Shown here piece after piece: positions 35,887 through 43,706 of a stretch of DNA of 64,000 bases. A program made the translations under genes and the position numbers. The stretch's first letter is position 1, and every line of letters starts with the position of its first letter. Source of the stretch: an uncultured Pseudomonadales bacterium (GTDB taxonomy: Bacteria > Pseudomonadota > Gammaproteobacteria > Pseudomonadales > Azotimanducaceae); NCBI GenBank assembly GCA_937775265.1, contig CALKBV010000006.1, positions 124,001 to 188,000 on the forward strand, written 5' to 3'. A model generated the notes under the pieces. The model saw only the letters and a list, made by a program, of their open reading frames with translations. It made no database searches and was not told where the DNA came from.

Positions 35887-37149
35887 ATGAACTGGGCCGA
35901 AATCGAAAAGCTGGATAGTTGGGTGGAAGTTAACCCTTATGACGTTCCGTTAGACAAATTTAATATGAGCCGGCCTGAGCTTTACGAAGCTAACGTTCAC
36001 GAAGCTTGGTTTGAGCGACTAAGGAAAGAAGATCCGGTTCACTTTTGTGCAGAGAGTAAAGTAGGCTCATTCTGGTCGATTACCCGTTTCGAGGACATCA
36101 AGACGGTTGATACCAACCATAAGATATTTTCATCTGATGGCGCGATTGCGATAGGCCTTGTTAACGACGACTTTAACCCGCCTAATTTTATCGCAATGGA
36201 CCAGCCAAAACATGACGTCCAGCGCAAAGTCGTAACCCCTACAGCAAGCCCGAGCAACCTTAGTAAGCTCGAGAGTGTTATCCGAGATAAAGCAGCGCTC
36301 ATCCTGGACGGCCTTCCGATCGGAGAAACATTCGATTGGGTCGACAAGGTATCTATCGAAATGACCACCTACATGCTGGCCATACTATTTGACTTCCCCA
36401 TGGAAGATCGACGGAAACTCACGCATTGGTCAGACGTCACTACAGCAGTTGAAGCAGTAGGAAATTTCACTATTTCGGCAGAGGAACGAGAGCAGGAATT
36501 AATGGAGTGTCTCGCTTATTTCCAGAAGTTATGGCACGAAAGGTCTGGTAACACTGAGGGATTCGATTTCGTCACCATGCTCGCGAATCACCCGGACACT
36601 AAAGACATGATCGATGACCCCATGACTTTTTTGGGAACCCTCATGCTACTGATTGTCGGGGGTAATGACACAACAAGAAATTCAATGAGTGGTGGGGTCC
36701 TGGCACTGAATGAATTTCCTGAGCAATACGACTTACTGCGAAAGAATTTTGATCTGATTCCTAATATGGTGTCGGAAATTATCCGTTGGCAAACACCACT
36801 TCCTCATATGCGCAGAACCGCACTGGAAAATTTCGAATTGAATGGCAAGCTTATCAAGAAAGGTGATCAAGTCATCATGTGGTATACATCGGGTAATAGA
36901 GACGCGACATCTATAGACAACCCGAACGAGTTTATTATTGACAGACCAAAAGCCAGGCAGCACCTGTCATTCGGGTTTGGCATTCATCGCTGCATGGGTA
37001 ATCGTGTGGCTGAACTTCAACTTAAAATTATGTGGGAAGAAATCATGAAACGCTTTTCTTCCGTTGAAGTCGTCGGAGAGGTGAAAAGATTACCCTCGAA
37101 CTTTGTGCTTGGCATCACGGAAATGCCGGTACGCCTTCACGCCCTCTAA
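35887..37149 (+). CDS. Cytochrome P450
   Basis: This is a soluble bacterial P450 of 420 residues. The I-helix oxygen-activation motif is GGNDTT (258-263), the K-helix ExxR is Glu297-x2-Arg300, and the heme loop is FGFGIHRCMG with the thiolate Cys369. Its sequence style resembles bacterial CYPs that hydroxylate terpenoid or steroid side chains, such as the CYP124/125/142 relatives. This is a judgement from motifs, not an alignment. Ferredoxin and reductase partners are not nearby. The gene stands alone, with a hairpin shortly after its stop codon. Confidence 0.9.
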   Translation: MNWAEIEKLDSWVEVNPYDVPLDKFNMSRPELYEANVHEAWFERLRKEDPVHFCAESKVGSFWSITRFEDIKTVDTNHKIFSSDGAIAIGLVNDDFNPPNFIAMDQPKHDVQRKVVTPTASPSNLSKLESVIRDKAALILDGLPIGETFDWVDKVSIEMTTYMLAILFDFPMEDRRKLTHWSDVTTAVEAVGNFTISAEEREQELMECLAYFQKLWHERSGNTEGFDFVTMLANHPDTKDMIDDPMTFLGTLMLLIVGGNDTTRNSMSGGVLALNEFPEQYDLLRKNFDLIPNMVSEIIRWQTPLPHMRRTALENFELNGKLIKKGDQVIMWYTSGNRDATSIDNPNEFIIDRPKARQHLSFGFGIHRCMGNRVAELQLKIMWEEIMKRFSSVEVVGEVKRLPSNFVLGITEMPVRLHAL

Positions 37150-37166
37150 TATTCTGTTGTTTCAAG

Positions 37167-37209
37167 GATACGCGTTACCTTGCGCCTCGCACTCCATGGT
37201 AACGGTATC
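37167..37209 (+). repeat. Stem-loop after the P450 gene
   Basis: GATAC-g-CGTTACC (37167-37179) pairs with GGTAACG-GTATC (37198-37209), giving a 12-bp stem with one bulged G and an 18-base loop. It starts 18 bp after the P450 stop, so it may help terminate transcription or protect the 3' end, but no T run follows. The remainder of 37210-37540 shows no gene. Confidence 0.45.
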
Positions 37210-37540
37210 TTCACACCAACAAGCAGTCTTAACAGAACCGCAGGATCAGACAGACCTGATATTCACCGGCTGTTGATCTCTCAACAATTTCAACCTGGAG
37301 TAAACGAAGGGTAAGGGTTGTCTGTATATTCCTTACTGAAAAAGGTACTCGAATCAATAGCTGTATTGGCAGCCGCCAACATCTCGCTTGCTTGCAGGTT
37401 AGGTAGGTCTATTCCAGATTAATGTTCTATCGGCTTGAAGCAAAGTGCCCCAACGGGCATTGTTTTCCTGCAGGTGAAGTGTTTTCTTGCCACACACAAC
37501 GCAGGGATAGGAAAGAAAGGGAGGAAGGAGAGAACAAAAT

Positions 37541-38035
37541 ATGATAGATATTGAACACAAGCGCCATACCGACCTTTCTGCAGAGACAGTCTGGGAAGAA
37601 GTCCGCCATTATGATCGTGTGCTGAATTGGATTCCTCGCGGGGATGAAAGCAAAATCACAGTCAAAGGCAAAGGGATCGGCATGATCCGCGATATCGAGC
37701 TCGCGACCCAGGGTTATGTACAACACAGGTTAATCGCATTTGATAACGATAAGCGGATGTTTTCCTACACGCTCACCGCGGGTAAGCCCATCGGTATGCA
37801 GGACTATACCGTTGTCGCCACGGTGAGCCCAATTGATGATAATCATTGCACCATTCGTTGGGCCGGCAAGATGACCGCTGATAACAAATTGAATGAGTCC
37901 GAAATAGGCCAGGCGCTGGAAGTGGCCCTGGGAAATATGACAACAGGTATTATCGCTTTGCTCAAGGGTGAAACGCCGCGCTTCATAGAGCAACCTAACG
38001 AAGATTGGCAACTACAGCAATGCGCTGACGAATGA
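37541..38035 (+). CDS. SRPBCC family protein (polyketide cyclase/dehydrase-like)
   Basis: This is a 164-residue START-like fold. It opens with IDIEHKRHTDLSAETVWEEV, the usual first strand and helix, and continues with GVLNWIP-type loops and alternating strands to a long C-terminal helix (LEVALGNMTTGIIALLKGE). These proteins bind small hydrophobic ligands; some act as cyclases or lyases. A purine-rich GGAAGGAGAG lies upstream of the ATG. It lies downstream of the P450 on the same strand, but the 390-bp gap argues for separate transcription. Confidence 0.78.
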   Translation: MIDIEHKRHTDLSAETVWEEVRHYDRVLNWIPRGDESKITVKGKGIGMIRDIELATQGYVQHRLIAFDNDKRMFSYTLTAGKPIGMQDYTVVATVSPIDDNHCTIRWAGKMTADNKLNESEIGQALEVALGNMTTGIIALLKGETPRFIEQPNEDWQLQQCADE

Positions 38036-38063
38036 GCAAACCAACTACAGCCCACCCCTTCTG

Positions 38064-39431
38064 CTACTCCGGCGTTTTTTTGCGATATTTGCTATAAAGG
38101 CTGCTCCCCTTAGCTTCATACGCATTAGTTTCATCTGAATTAGTCTCGCCTCCCTTCGCCTTGCGTCCCTTGCCGATGTTTTTCTTGTTCCTGGCACGCT
38201 TCTTTGGGGCAGGACTTTTTGACGCAGAAAGTTTGCCAGGTTTTTTCCTGGCCCCGACAGCCTTGCCCGACTTCTTCAGCTTACCGGGCCCTGTATAGTC
38301 GGCCTTCAGACCTTTCACCGATCGCAGTTCAAAGCGAATTTTCAGATAACGCTCGATACTGGAGTTCTTGTTCCAGTCGATACGGTTAACCAGCGTAACT
38401 GCCTTGCCTTGCTTTCCAGCGCGTCCGGTTCTTCCAACCCGATGCACATGGTCATCGCCCGAATGGGCCACGGTGTAATTGATCACCAGGTCAACGTCAG
38501 ACACATCGAGTCCCCTGGCTGCGACATCGGTCGCTACCAGCACCTGCAACTTGCCATCACGAAAGCGATTCAACACCTGCTTCCGGTCACTTTGCGGGAT
38601 CTCGCCATGCAGGTACCCGACTTTCAACTCCGTCGCTGCGAGATGTTGGCCGACTGCAGTGCATTGCGCCCGGGTTTTGCAAAAAACAAAAACCTTTTCA
38701 GCTTTTTCTTCTTCTACCAGGGCTTTGATCAGCTTTTGTTTGTGATCATCACCATCGGCCAAAACCATTTGTTGGGTTATCTGGCTATGTCCTTCCTTGA
38801 AGGAGTCAACTTCAATAGAGACAGGATTGTTTAAAATATCCTGAATACGGCCAAAGTTCCTATGTTTCAATGTCGCCGAAAACAACAGGTTCTGTCGCTG
38901 CTCCCTGCAGGAGGCGGCTATCGTATTCATATCCTCGGTAAAACCCATGTCTAGCATCCGATCAGCCTCGTCAAGCACCAGGAACTCAAGATCATCGAAA
39001 TCGATTGAGCCCTTGTCCAGATGCTCTACCAGTCGGCCGGGCGTCGCGATAATCACTTCAGGGTTTTTACGCAACGATGCAATCTGATGTTTATAAGCTT
39101 CACCACCGATGACAATGCCACACTTGATAGGCGTGAATTTCGCGAGTTTCTCGAAGGTCTTTACCGTCTGGAGTGCAAGTTCCCGTGTCGGCAGAAGAAT
39201 CAATCCTCGCGTACCGTGGCCAGGAGCGTCCATTCGAAGCATGTGATCCAGCATCGGCAACAGGAACGCGGCAGTTTTGCCACTGCCGGTTTTGGCCGAT
39301 ACCATGACATCCCGAGCTTCAAGAATTGCCGGTATGGCGCTGCTTTGAACCTCGGTAGCCTCGCTGAAGCCCAGTGTATCGAGCGCCTTGAACAGCTGTT
39401 TGTGTAAAGGTAAATCCAGTAACGATGTCAG
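38064..39431 (-). CDS. DEAD-box RNA helicase with a non-standard start
   Basis: This is an ATP-dependent RNA helicase with all core motifs: AKTGSGKT, PTRELALQ, DEAD (LVLDEADRMLD), SAT and HRVGRTGR, plus a basic Lys-rich C-terminal tail. From the first ATG-type codon (GTC ATG near 39305) the Q-motif domain would be lost. The same frame continues upstream to 39452 with LDLPLHKQLFKALDTLGFSE and EVQSSAIPAILEARDVM, a perfect DEAD-box N-terminus. No ATG, GTG or TTG occurs there. CTG 39431 has AAAAAGGA seven bases before it and is my best start. A one-base indel joining ATG 39467 is the alternative. The family works in ribosome assembly or RNA decay. Confidence 0.8.
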   Translation of the reverse strand: MTSLLDLPLHKQLFKALDTLGFSEATEVQSSAIPAILEARDVMVSAKTGSGKTAAFLLPMLDHMLRMDAPGHGTRGLILLPTRELALQTVKTFEKLAKFTPIKCGIVIGGEAYKHQIASLRKNPEVIIATPGRLVEHLDKGSIDFDDLEFLVLDEADRMLDMGFTEDMNTIAASCREQRQNLLFSATLKHRNFGRIQDILNNPVSIEVDSFKEGHSQITQQMVLADGDDHKQKLIKALVEEEKAEKVFVFCKTRAQCTAVGQHLAATELKVGYLHGEIPQSDRKQVLNRFRDGKLQVLVATDVAARGLDVSDVDLVINYTVAHSGDDHVHRVGRTGRAGKQGKAVTLVNRIDWNKNSSIERYLKIRFELRSVKGLKADYTGPGKLKKSGKAVGARKKPGKLSASKSPAPKKRARNKKNIGKGRKAKGGETNSDETNAYEAKGSSLYSKYRKKTPE

Positions 39432-39648
39432 GTTCAGGTCCTTTTTCAGTTTCTAGTATGCGAGACATGCCATCTTATCCTGTTCAGGCTGTTGCCATGC
39501 CATTCGAGGCATAAAAATTGAATTGTTAACTAAATATCACGTTCAGAGGGGATCAAGCGACGATCTCAACCCCATTTGGTAGGCTTTTGTTATCCAGTTA
39601 TTGAGCCCGGAAGGAATTTGTGGGAGGTTTGATCATTGTCAACAAATT

Positions 39649-39662
39649 GCCAGTAGACTGGC
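39649..39662. promoter_or_regulatory. Palindrome upstream of the SDR gene
   Basis: GCCAGTAGACTGGC has perfect six-base arms around AG. It lies just upstream of the ribosome site (AAAGGAGG) of the SDR gene and overlaps a TTGCCA...TATAAA pair (spacing 16) that could be a promoter. It is a candidate repressor site; no regulator gene is nearby. Confidence 0.35.
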
Positions 39663-39683
39663 GCTAGATATAAAGGAGGAAAA

Positions 39684-40448
39684 ATGGGACGGCTGAATGA
39701 CAAAATCGCCATCGTGACGGGAGGTGCTTCTGGTCTCGGTGCAGGCATCGCGCAACGCTTCGTCGAAGAAGGTGCGCTGACAATAATCACTGATATCAAC
39801 CCAGAGGGTGAAGCCGTTGCCAAACGACTCGGCGCTGAGTTCCTTACCCAGGACGTCTCCGCAGAGAGCAGCTGGGTCGATACCATTGATGAAGTCGTCT
39901 CGCGTTTTGGTCGCCTTGATGTACTGGTGAATAATGCGGGTATTTTCAGTAGCAGCCCTGTCGACGAAACCCAGCTAGAAGACTGGCAGCGCGTGATGGA
40001 CGTTAATCTCACCGGCGTCTTCCTGGGATGTAAACACGCCGTTCGCGCCATGAAGAAAAATACCGGGTTGACTCGTGGCTCAATCGTCAATCTGTCTTCC
40101 GTCGTTGGGCTTCGCGGTCAATTAGGCGGCGCAGCCTACGGCGCAAGCAAAGGTGGCGTCCGGCTATTAACCAAAACCGTGGCGCTGGAAAATGCAGCGA
40201 TCAGTATTCGCTGCAACTCTATCCACCCCGGCATCATCGACACCCCCATCTTGGATCCGATTTTCGCCGCAGTGGACGATCCAGCGGCGCTCCGCCGCCA
40301 AATTGAACAGAAGTTACCCATCGGCTACATGGGTGATCCCGCCAGAGATATTGGAAATATGGCTGTTTTCCTGGCGACCGATGAAAGCATCTACATTACT
40401 GGTGCAGAAATGGTTGTAGACGGGGGCATGACCATCGGGCTGCCCTAG
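39684..40448 (+). CDS. SDR family oxidoreductase (hydroxysteroid-dehydrogenase-like)
   Basis: This is a classical short-chain dehydrogenase of 254 residues. TGGASGLG (12-19) binds NAD(H), with Asp37 in ITDINPE favouring NAD over NADP. NNAG (83-86), Ser138/139 in LSSVVG and Tyr152-x3-Lys156 in YGASK complete the catalytic set. The overall pattern is close to 3-alpha/20-beta-hydroxysteroid dehydrogenases, a suggestion only. The ribosome site AAAGGAGG seven bases before the ATG is the best in the window. The following MFS gene has no ribosome site of its own and lies 188 bp away. Confidence 0.9.
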   Translation: MGRLNDKIAIVTGGASGLGAGIAQRFVEEGALTIITDINPEGEAVAKRLGAEFLTQDVSAESSWVDTIDEVVSRFGRLDVLVNNAGIFSSSPVDETQLEDWQRVMDVNLTGVFLGCKHAVRAMKKNTGLTRGSIVNLSSVVGLRGQLGGAAYGASKGGVRLLTKTVALENAAISIRCNSIHPGIIDTPILDPIFAAVDDPAALRRQIEQKLPIGYMGDPARDIGNMAVFLATDESIYITGAEMVVDGGMTIGLP

Positions 40449-40636
40449 GGGTTTCCCGCGACTTCTAGCCAAGATGATACGTAACATGAACTCCTCACTA
40501 GAGCAGTTGATCAATTAACCCGCACATCCAGCTCTTTGAGCGGAACATTGGCAGCGTCGATACATTATAATTCGCCAACACTCGCTGCGACATCCACCAG
40601 ATTAATTCCATCACCCCCTCTCCTTCTCCAATATCA

Positions 40637-41800
40637 TTGATCCGCTCCGGCTGGACAACGGTGCTGCTGATTGCCCTGGCCTCTGCAGTTGCCCAATCCT
40701 TTGGCCGCTTCACTTACGGTGTTTTGCTCCCGGCAGTACGGGACGACATGGGCATCACCAACACTCAGGCAGGCTTTATTGGTGCTGCAAACGTCGGCGC
40801 TTATTTACTGGGCACCATCCTCGTCGCCTGGGCAACAAATCGGTATCTATTGCTTACTGTCATGCGCCTTGGCTTGATAATGGCAACCTTAGGTTTATTA
40901 CTTGCAAGTATCGCCAGCTCACCCTTTCTACTGGCAATGGCCTTGTTCGTCGCTGGCGTGGGCGGTGCATTTCTCTGGATCCCCGCACCGGTTATTGCGT
41001 CCGATGCATTACCTCCGGGGCGGCGCCCACTGGCTGTTGGTCTGATGAGTTCGGGAATCGGGCTTGGCATCGTTTTTGCCAGCATCTTGAGCGGCATTTT
41101 GCGATTATCCGAGGGCGACCCTGCGTGGTCCAGCGTATACCGGGTCGAGTTCTATATCGCGTTGCTGGTTCTGGCCGGAACACTATTCGTCGTCCGTCAT
41201 GATCAGGCTAAGCCGAGGGGCGACGGTGGAATCGGCGGGTTCGGCGCGTTACTCCGAATGCGTAGCTGGCTCCCACTCATCCTCGCCTACTCCACATTTG
41301 GATTTATGTACCTTCTTGTGATTGGTTTTCTTACCACAAGATTAGAAGACGACAGCGCGTGGGCCACCGGCGACGCAGCCGTTGCTTTCACATTGATGGG
41401 CTCCGCCATGATTTTTGGTGGTCCGACCTTTGTCGCCATTTCGCATTGGGTCGGCGTTCGCCTGGCACTTTCGATCGCATACGGCCTCTGGCCCGTGTTC
41501 GTTTGCATTGTGCTGACAGGGTTTTATCTGCCTACGTTAGCGGCATGTATCGGACTTGGACTTCTATTTAGCGCGTTGCCAACATTGATGACAATCTATG
41601 TCGTTCAGAACGCGACAGCCGAGGACTATGGGCCAAGTTTCGCAGCAGCGACCTTGGCGTTTGGCATCGCTCAGACCATCGCGCCACCAATAGGCGGCTT
41701 TATTGCTGACCTAAGCGGCTCATTTACCCTGGCATTTCTGCTCTCAGAGCGCCATGGGTGTTGTCGGATTGATGGCGTCACTTCGATTGCCAAGACATAA
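40637..41800 (+). CDS. MFS transporter, YbfB/YjiJ-like, frameshifted C-terminus
   Basis: This is a 387-residue carrier with about 11-12 helices. It starts LIRSGWTTVLLIALASAVAQ, then SFGRFTYGVLLPAVRDDMG, the signature of the YbfB/YjiJ group. No ATG or GTG exists upstream in frame, so TTG 40637 is taken, without a visible ribosome site. Near 41745 the last helix goes out of frame: the present ending is SERHGCCRIDG. A shifted reading gives AMGVVGLMASLRLPRHNQ, a natural last helix, ending at TAA 41805-41807. Either a one-base indel has damaged the gene recently or the assembly has an error. The substrate is unknown. Confidence 0.76.
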   Translation: MIRSGWTTVLLIALASAVAQSFGRFTYGVLLPAVRDDMGITNTQAGFIGAANVGAYLLGTILVAWATNRYLLLTVMRLGLIMATLGLLLASIASSPFLLAMALFVAGVGGAFLWIPAPVIASDALPPGRRPLAVGLMSSGIGLGIVFASILSGILRLSEGDPAWSSVYRVEFYIALLVLAGTLFVVRHDQAKPRGDGGIGGFGALLRMRSWLPLILAYSTFGFMYLLVIGFLTTRLEDDSAWATGDAAVAFTLMGSAMIFGGPTFVAISHWVGVRLALSIAYGLWPVFVCIVLTGFYLPTLAACIGLGLLFSALPTLMTIYVVQNATAEDYGPSFAAATLAFGIAQTIAPPIGGFIADLSGSFTLAFLLSERHGCCRIDGVTSIAKT

Positions 41801-41903
41801 CCAGTAAGAAGCAATCTGACACTCGTCAGCATATCCGCTTTTGTCCGGTTGCCAGCAAACCGGTCAATACCTTCTCCCTCCAGCTCACGACAAATGCATC
41901 TAG

Positions 41904-42074
41904 TTGCCTGATTTACCCTGTGGAACCGGCCGCTTCTGGGATCGGCTGTTTTTATCCGGCGTTCAAGATCTAATTGCTGCCGATTACAGCCAGGATATGT
42001 TGAATCTCGCAACTCGCGTTCGCTTTCTGGAGCAGGTAACGCTTGCGGCTACCCCTGATCTTATTCCGGTGTAA
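41904..42074 (+). pseudogene. SAM-dependent methyltransferase relic
   Basis: A 56-codon stretch reads LPDLPCGTGRFWDRLFL, then LIAADYSQDMLNLATR and an end at TAA 42072-42074. LPCGTGRFW is motif I of class I methyltransferases and AADYSQDMLNLA is the acidic strand with the helix after it. A stop codon precedes it directly and the rest of the fold is missing, so it is a fragment. Nothing else is recognised in 41808-42279. Confidence 0.6.
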
Positions 42075-42279
42075 TAGAAGCACGCATGAAGAGCGGCGGT
42101 GGTTGGCGTTATGGGGCCTGCAGCCCAGCTCGACAACACATTCCCCCGCTATGGCGCCATACCTTGAGTAGGCTTCCTCTCCGGTGGCGTTAGCTTCCAG
42201 AGTCCCGAATTCAGGGTCTTCCAGTTGATACTGAGCATGAGTATTAAACCGAAACCGGCTGTGTGCCGCTACAGACTCT

Positions 42280-43506
42280 TTACAGGGGTCTCGAGAGAAC
42301 TGCTTTAACCCTGTATCTGAGACGTAAATAGAATAACGTCAGAACAACAAGGTTCACAACCCCGGCCGCACTCGCAAAACCGAATGACCACTCGTAGTTT
42401 CCAGTCAGGTCGTGAAAGTATCCCCCCACAAAACCGCCCATCCCCATACCACCCCATCCGAAGAAGGAAGTGATTGACATGGCGCGACCCGCAAATCTGG
42501 CGCTGACCATCATACGAGTACAGATCAGAATGCTCGACATCACTCCTGAGTAGGTAAATCCAAAGAAGATCGCGAGCAAGTATAAGGCCGCTGTACCTTC
42601 CACGTGGGGAAACCACATGACAGAAACAGTCTGGCCAAAAGACATCAGTATGTAAGCAGGTAAAGCACCAATCATATCGGCCAGCCTGCCGCCCGCGATG
42701 CGACCAAGGGCACCCGCTATCATCAGGATGAATAAGGCTCTTGTCGCATATTCGAGCGTGTCGCCCTGGTCAGTCAGCATCGGCACAAGATGTACGATCG
42801 GTACCGCCATACAATTACAGCAGAAAATCACTGCAACACTTATCCAGGCAATGACCTCTATTTCAGACAACGGAAAATGTCGAACCTCAGCATCCGGTTC
42901 GAGCCTTACTCTCTCACGCCAGGGCGACTCCCTGATGAGGAACCCGATCGGCAGCGCGATGATCAGGTAGCTCAGGGCGAGATGCTCGTACGTCGCCTGC
43001 CAACCGTAGGCCATAATACTCAAACCACATAGATACGGGACCAGCGCCTGGCCAACGGCGCCACCCGCTGCCGTAATACCTAAAGCGAGTCCCGGGTTCA
43101 TCCGAAACCAGAAACCGACGTTTGCATAGAGCGGCGTTGTAGCCATTGCCGTGCCAAATGCACCGAACAAAAAATAGTAAGCATAGAACTCAGAGATGGA
43201 TTCTTGTCGGCTCAGCATAAAAAGACTAAAGGACATAACGATAGCCGCAACAACGCCAAACCATCTCGTACCATAGCGATCTGCAACGAACCCCCAGAGA
43301 ATGCCAAAGACGGCCGATGAAAATGAGATAGTGGTGTACCCAAGCGAAGTCTGCCCTCTGCCCCACCCAAATTCCGAGGCGAGCGGCTTCAGAAATACCG
43401 AGATGGAACCCAGAGCTCCGAATGCCAACGCACTGATCGTAAAAACGACAGCCACCATCAGCCAGGCGTAACGTGGATTCTCTTGATCGCTTGAGTGTTT
43501 TTCCAT
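42280..43506 (-). CDS. MFS transporter (monocarboxylate/OFA-type)
   Basis: This is a 408-residue carrier with 12 helices, starting YAWLMVAVVFTISALAFGAL and with VFLKPLASEFGWGRGQTSLG in the first loop. The pattern of a conserved W-R near helix 2 and a long central loop (GFLIRESPWRERVRLEPDAE) is that of the oxalate/formate antiporter and monocarboxylate porter group. It probably moves organic acids. The ribosome site is weak. It lies upstream of no obvious operon partner; the next gene on this strand is the multiheme cytochrome, 200 bp upstream. Confidence 0.85.
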   Translation of the reverse strand: MEKHSSDQENPRYAWLMVAVVFTISALAFGALGSISVFLKPLASEFGWGRGQTSLGYTTISFSSAVFGILWGFVADRYGTRWFGVVAAIVMSFSLFMLSRQESISEFYAYYFLFGAFGTAMATTPLYANVGFWFRMNPGLALGITAAGGAVGQALVPYLCGLSIMAYGWQATYEHLALSYLIIALPIGFLIRESPWRERVRLEPDAEVRHFPLSEIEVIAWISVAVIFCCNCMAVPIVHLVPMLTDQGDTLEYATRALFILMIAGALGRIAGGRLADMIGALPAYILMSFGQTVSVMWFPHVEGTAALYLLAIFFGFTYSGVMSSILICTRMMVSARFAGRAMSITSFFGWGGMGMGGFVGGYFHDLTGNYEWSFGFASAAGVVNLVVLTLFYLRLRYRVKAVLSRPL

Positions 43507-43706
43507 TGGAGAGCTAATCTACTTTCTATGTGAGTGTGAATTCTATAGTCCAGACTCAGACCATTTCGTTGCCCGACTTTATTGTCGCGGCCTACTGAGA
43601 CGACTTTTGCTGCTTTTGATCTTACGGGTCGTCATATTTTGTTCAATCCGAAACCTTGAAGCTTCATCTAACAGCACACACAGTAGAGTTCAATCACGCG
43701 CCATGA

